Assembly (NCBI GenBank): GCA_013397865.1
Contig: VZTI01000613.1
Location: 325,840 to 389,839 of the forward strand
Direction: 5' to 3'
Source: Struthidea cinerea
Taxonomy: Eukaryota; Chordata; Aves; Passeriformes; Corcoracidae
Length of the DNA: 64,000 nucleotides
Positions 63,552-64,000 of the stretch are shown here, piece by piece. The notes beneath the pieces were generated by a model that was given only the letters and a program-made list of their open reading frames with translations, was not told the origin of the DNA and ran no database searches. The number at the start of each line of letters is the position of its first letter. The first letter of the stretch is position 1. Position numbers and translations under genes: made by a program.

Positions 63552-64000
63552 CTGGTAAAAAAAAAAAGGAAAACCGACTTGCCATAGGAAGAGAAGAAAA
63601 CAGCTCCTCAAATCCCATGGCTAAAGAATTAACAGAAGCAGGGCATAACCATATTACTGGTTCTCCATAGGGCTGTCCATTAAAACTCTCTTGATAACAT
63701 TCAAGAGGAGATATCAAACATTTATCTGAGACTTCTCATTCATGTTTATGAATTAGAAAAGCCTTTAAGATGAGTTTTGTTTATCCAAACTCCTTGCTGA
63801 ACACTTTCAGATGTCCCACCTACTCTTGCACTTTAGAAAATGTGTGCTACTCATTGCCATTACATTTTCAGCACATCGCATTGTTAGTTTTGCATCTTAA
63901 TTGCTGGGGAATATGTATTTTTCAGTGAAATAAATCTTTGGGCTCTAAAATTTTCTAGTTGTTTATTCAGTACAGTTTATACCACGTCAAATAAGCCTAC
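63552..64000. other. Non-coding tail of the window
   Basis: AT-rich, with no recognised gene or repeat. Confidence 0.5.

Overview
The window is vertebrate nuclear DNA, most likely from a bird. It is AT-rich and intron-dominated. The only interspersed repeats I recognise are a few CR1-like LINE tails (around 11.4, 17.3 and 59.2 kb), one tRNA-SINE/MIR-like fossil and one palindromic MITE-like element, and such low repeat density with CR1 is typical of birds. There is no bacterial or viral gene organisation, and nearly all long open frames are chance.

The one gene I can name is ANKFN1 (ankyrin repeat and fibronectin type III domain containing 1, the vertebrate relative of Drosophila wide awake), read on the minus strand. 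Four exons are clear, in transcription order: 22146-21945 (N-terminal segment with the MTQQMHN start of the classical protein), 14768-14558 (ankyrin repeats), 10127-9933 (helical linker) and 8430-8317 (first half of the FN3 domain). Splice sites are canonical GT-AG and reading phases join without a break (0, 1, 1, 1). The remaining FN3 and C-terminal exons are not seen and should lie below coordinate 1 on this strand.

Upstream of the classical start, a segment at 23282-23167 has good splice signals and ends in exactly the phase that exon 22146-21945 needs. It is a likely extra 5' coding exon. Further exon-like segments on the same strand (23.8, 30.2, 47.6, 52.2, 56.5, 58.5 and 63.5 kb) are open between splice signals and can be threaded into one frame in places. 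Each is individually weak, because similar chance segments occur in this AT-rich DNA. They may be 5' exons of a long ANKFN1 form, an unrecognised gene, or noise.

Layout: 1-8.3 kb is the ANKFN1 intron downstream of the FN3 exon, with a 23-bp minisatellite; 8.3-23.3 kb holds the ANKFN1 exons and introns; 23.3-43.8 kb has no recognised gene but contains a CpG-rich patch at 29.8-30.05 kb and a cluster of hairpins at 36.5 kb; 43.9-44.35 kb is a CpG island interrupted by a 185-base assembly gap and followed by a pyrimidine microsatellite; 44.6-64 kb is non-coding or upstream sequence with the candidate exons, the MITE and CR1 pieces. From known amniote synteny (inference) the neighbours outside the window would be NOG on the low-coordinate side and PCTP on the high-coordinate side; neither is seen here.
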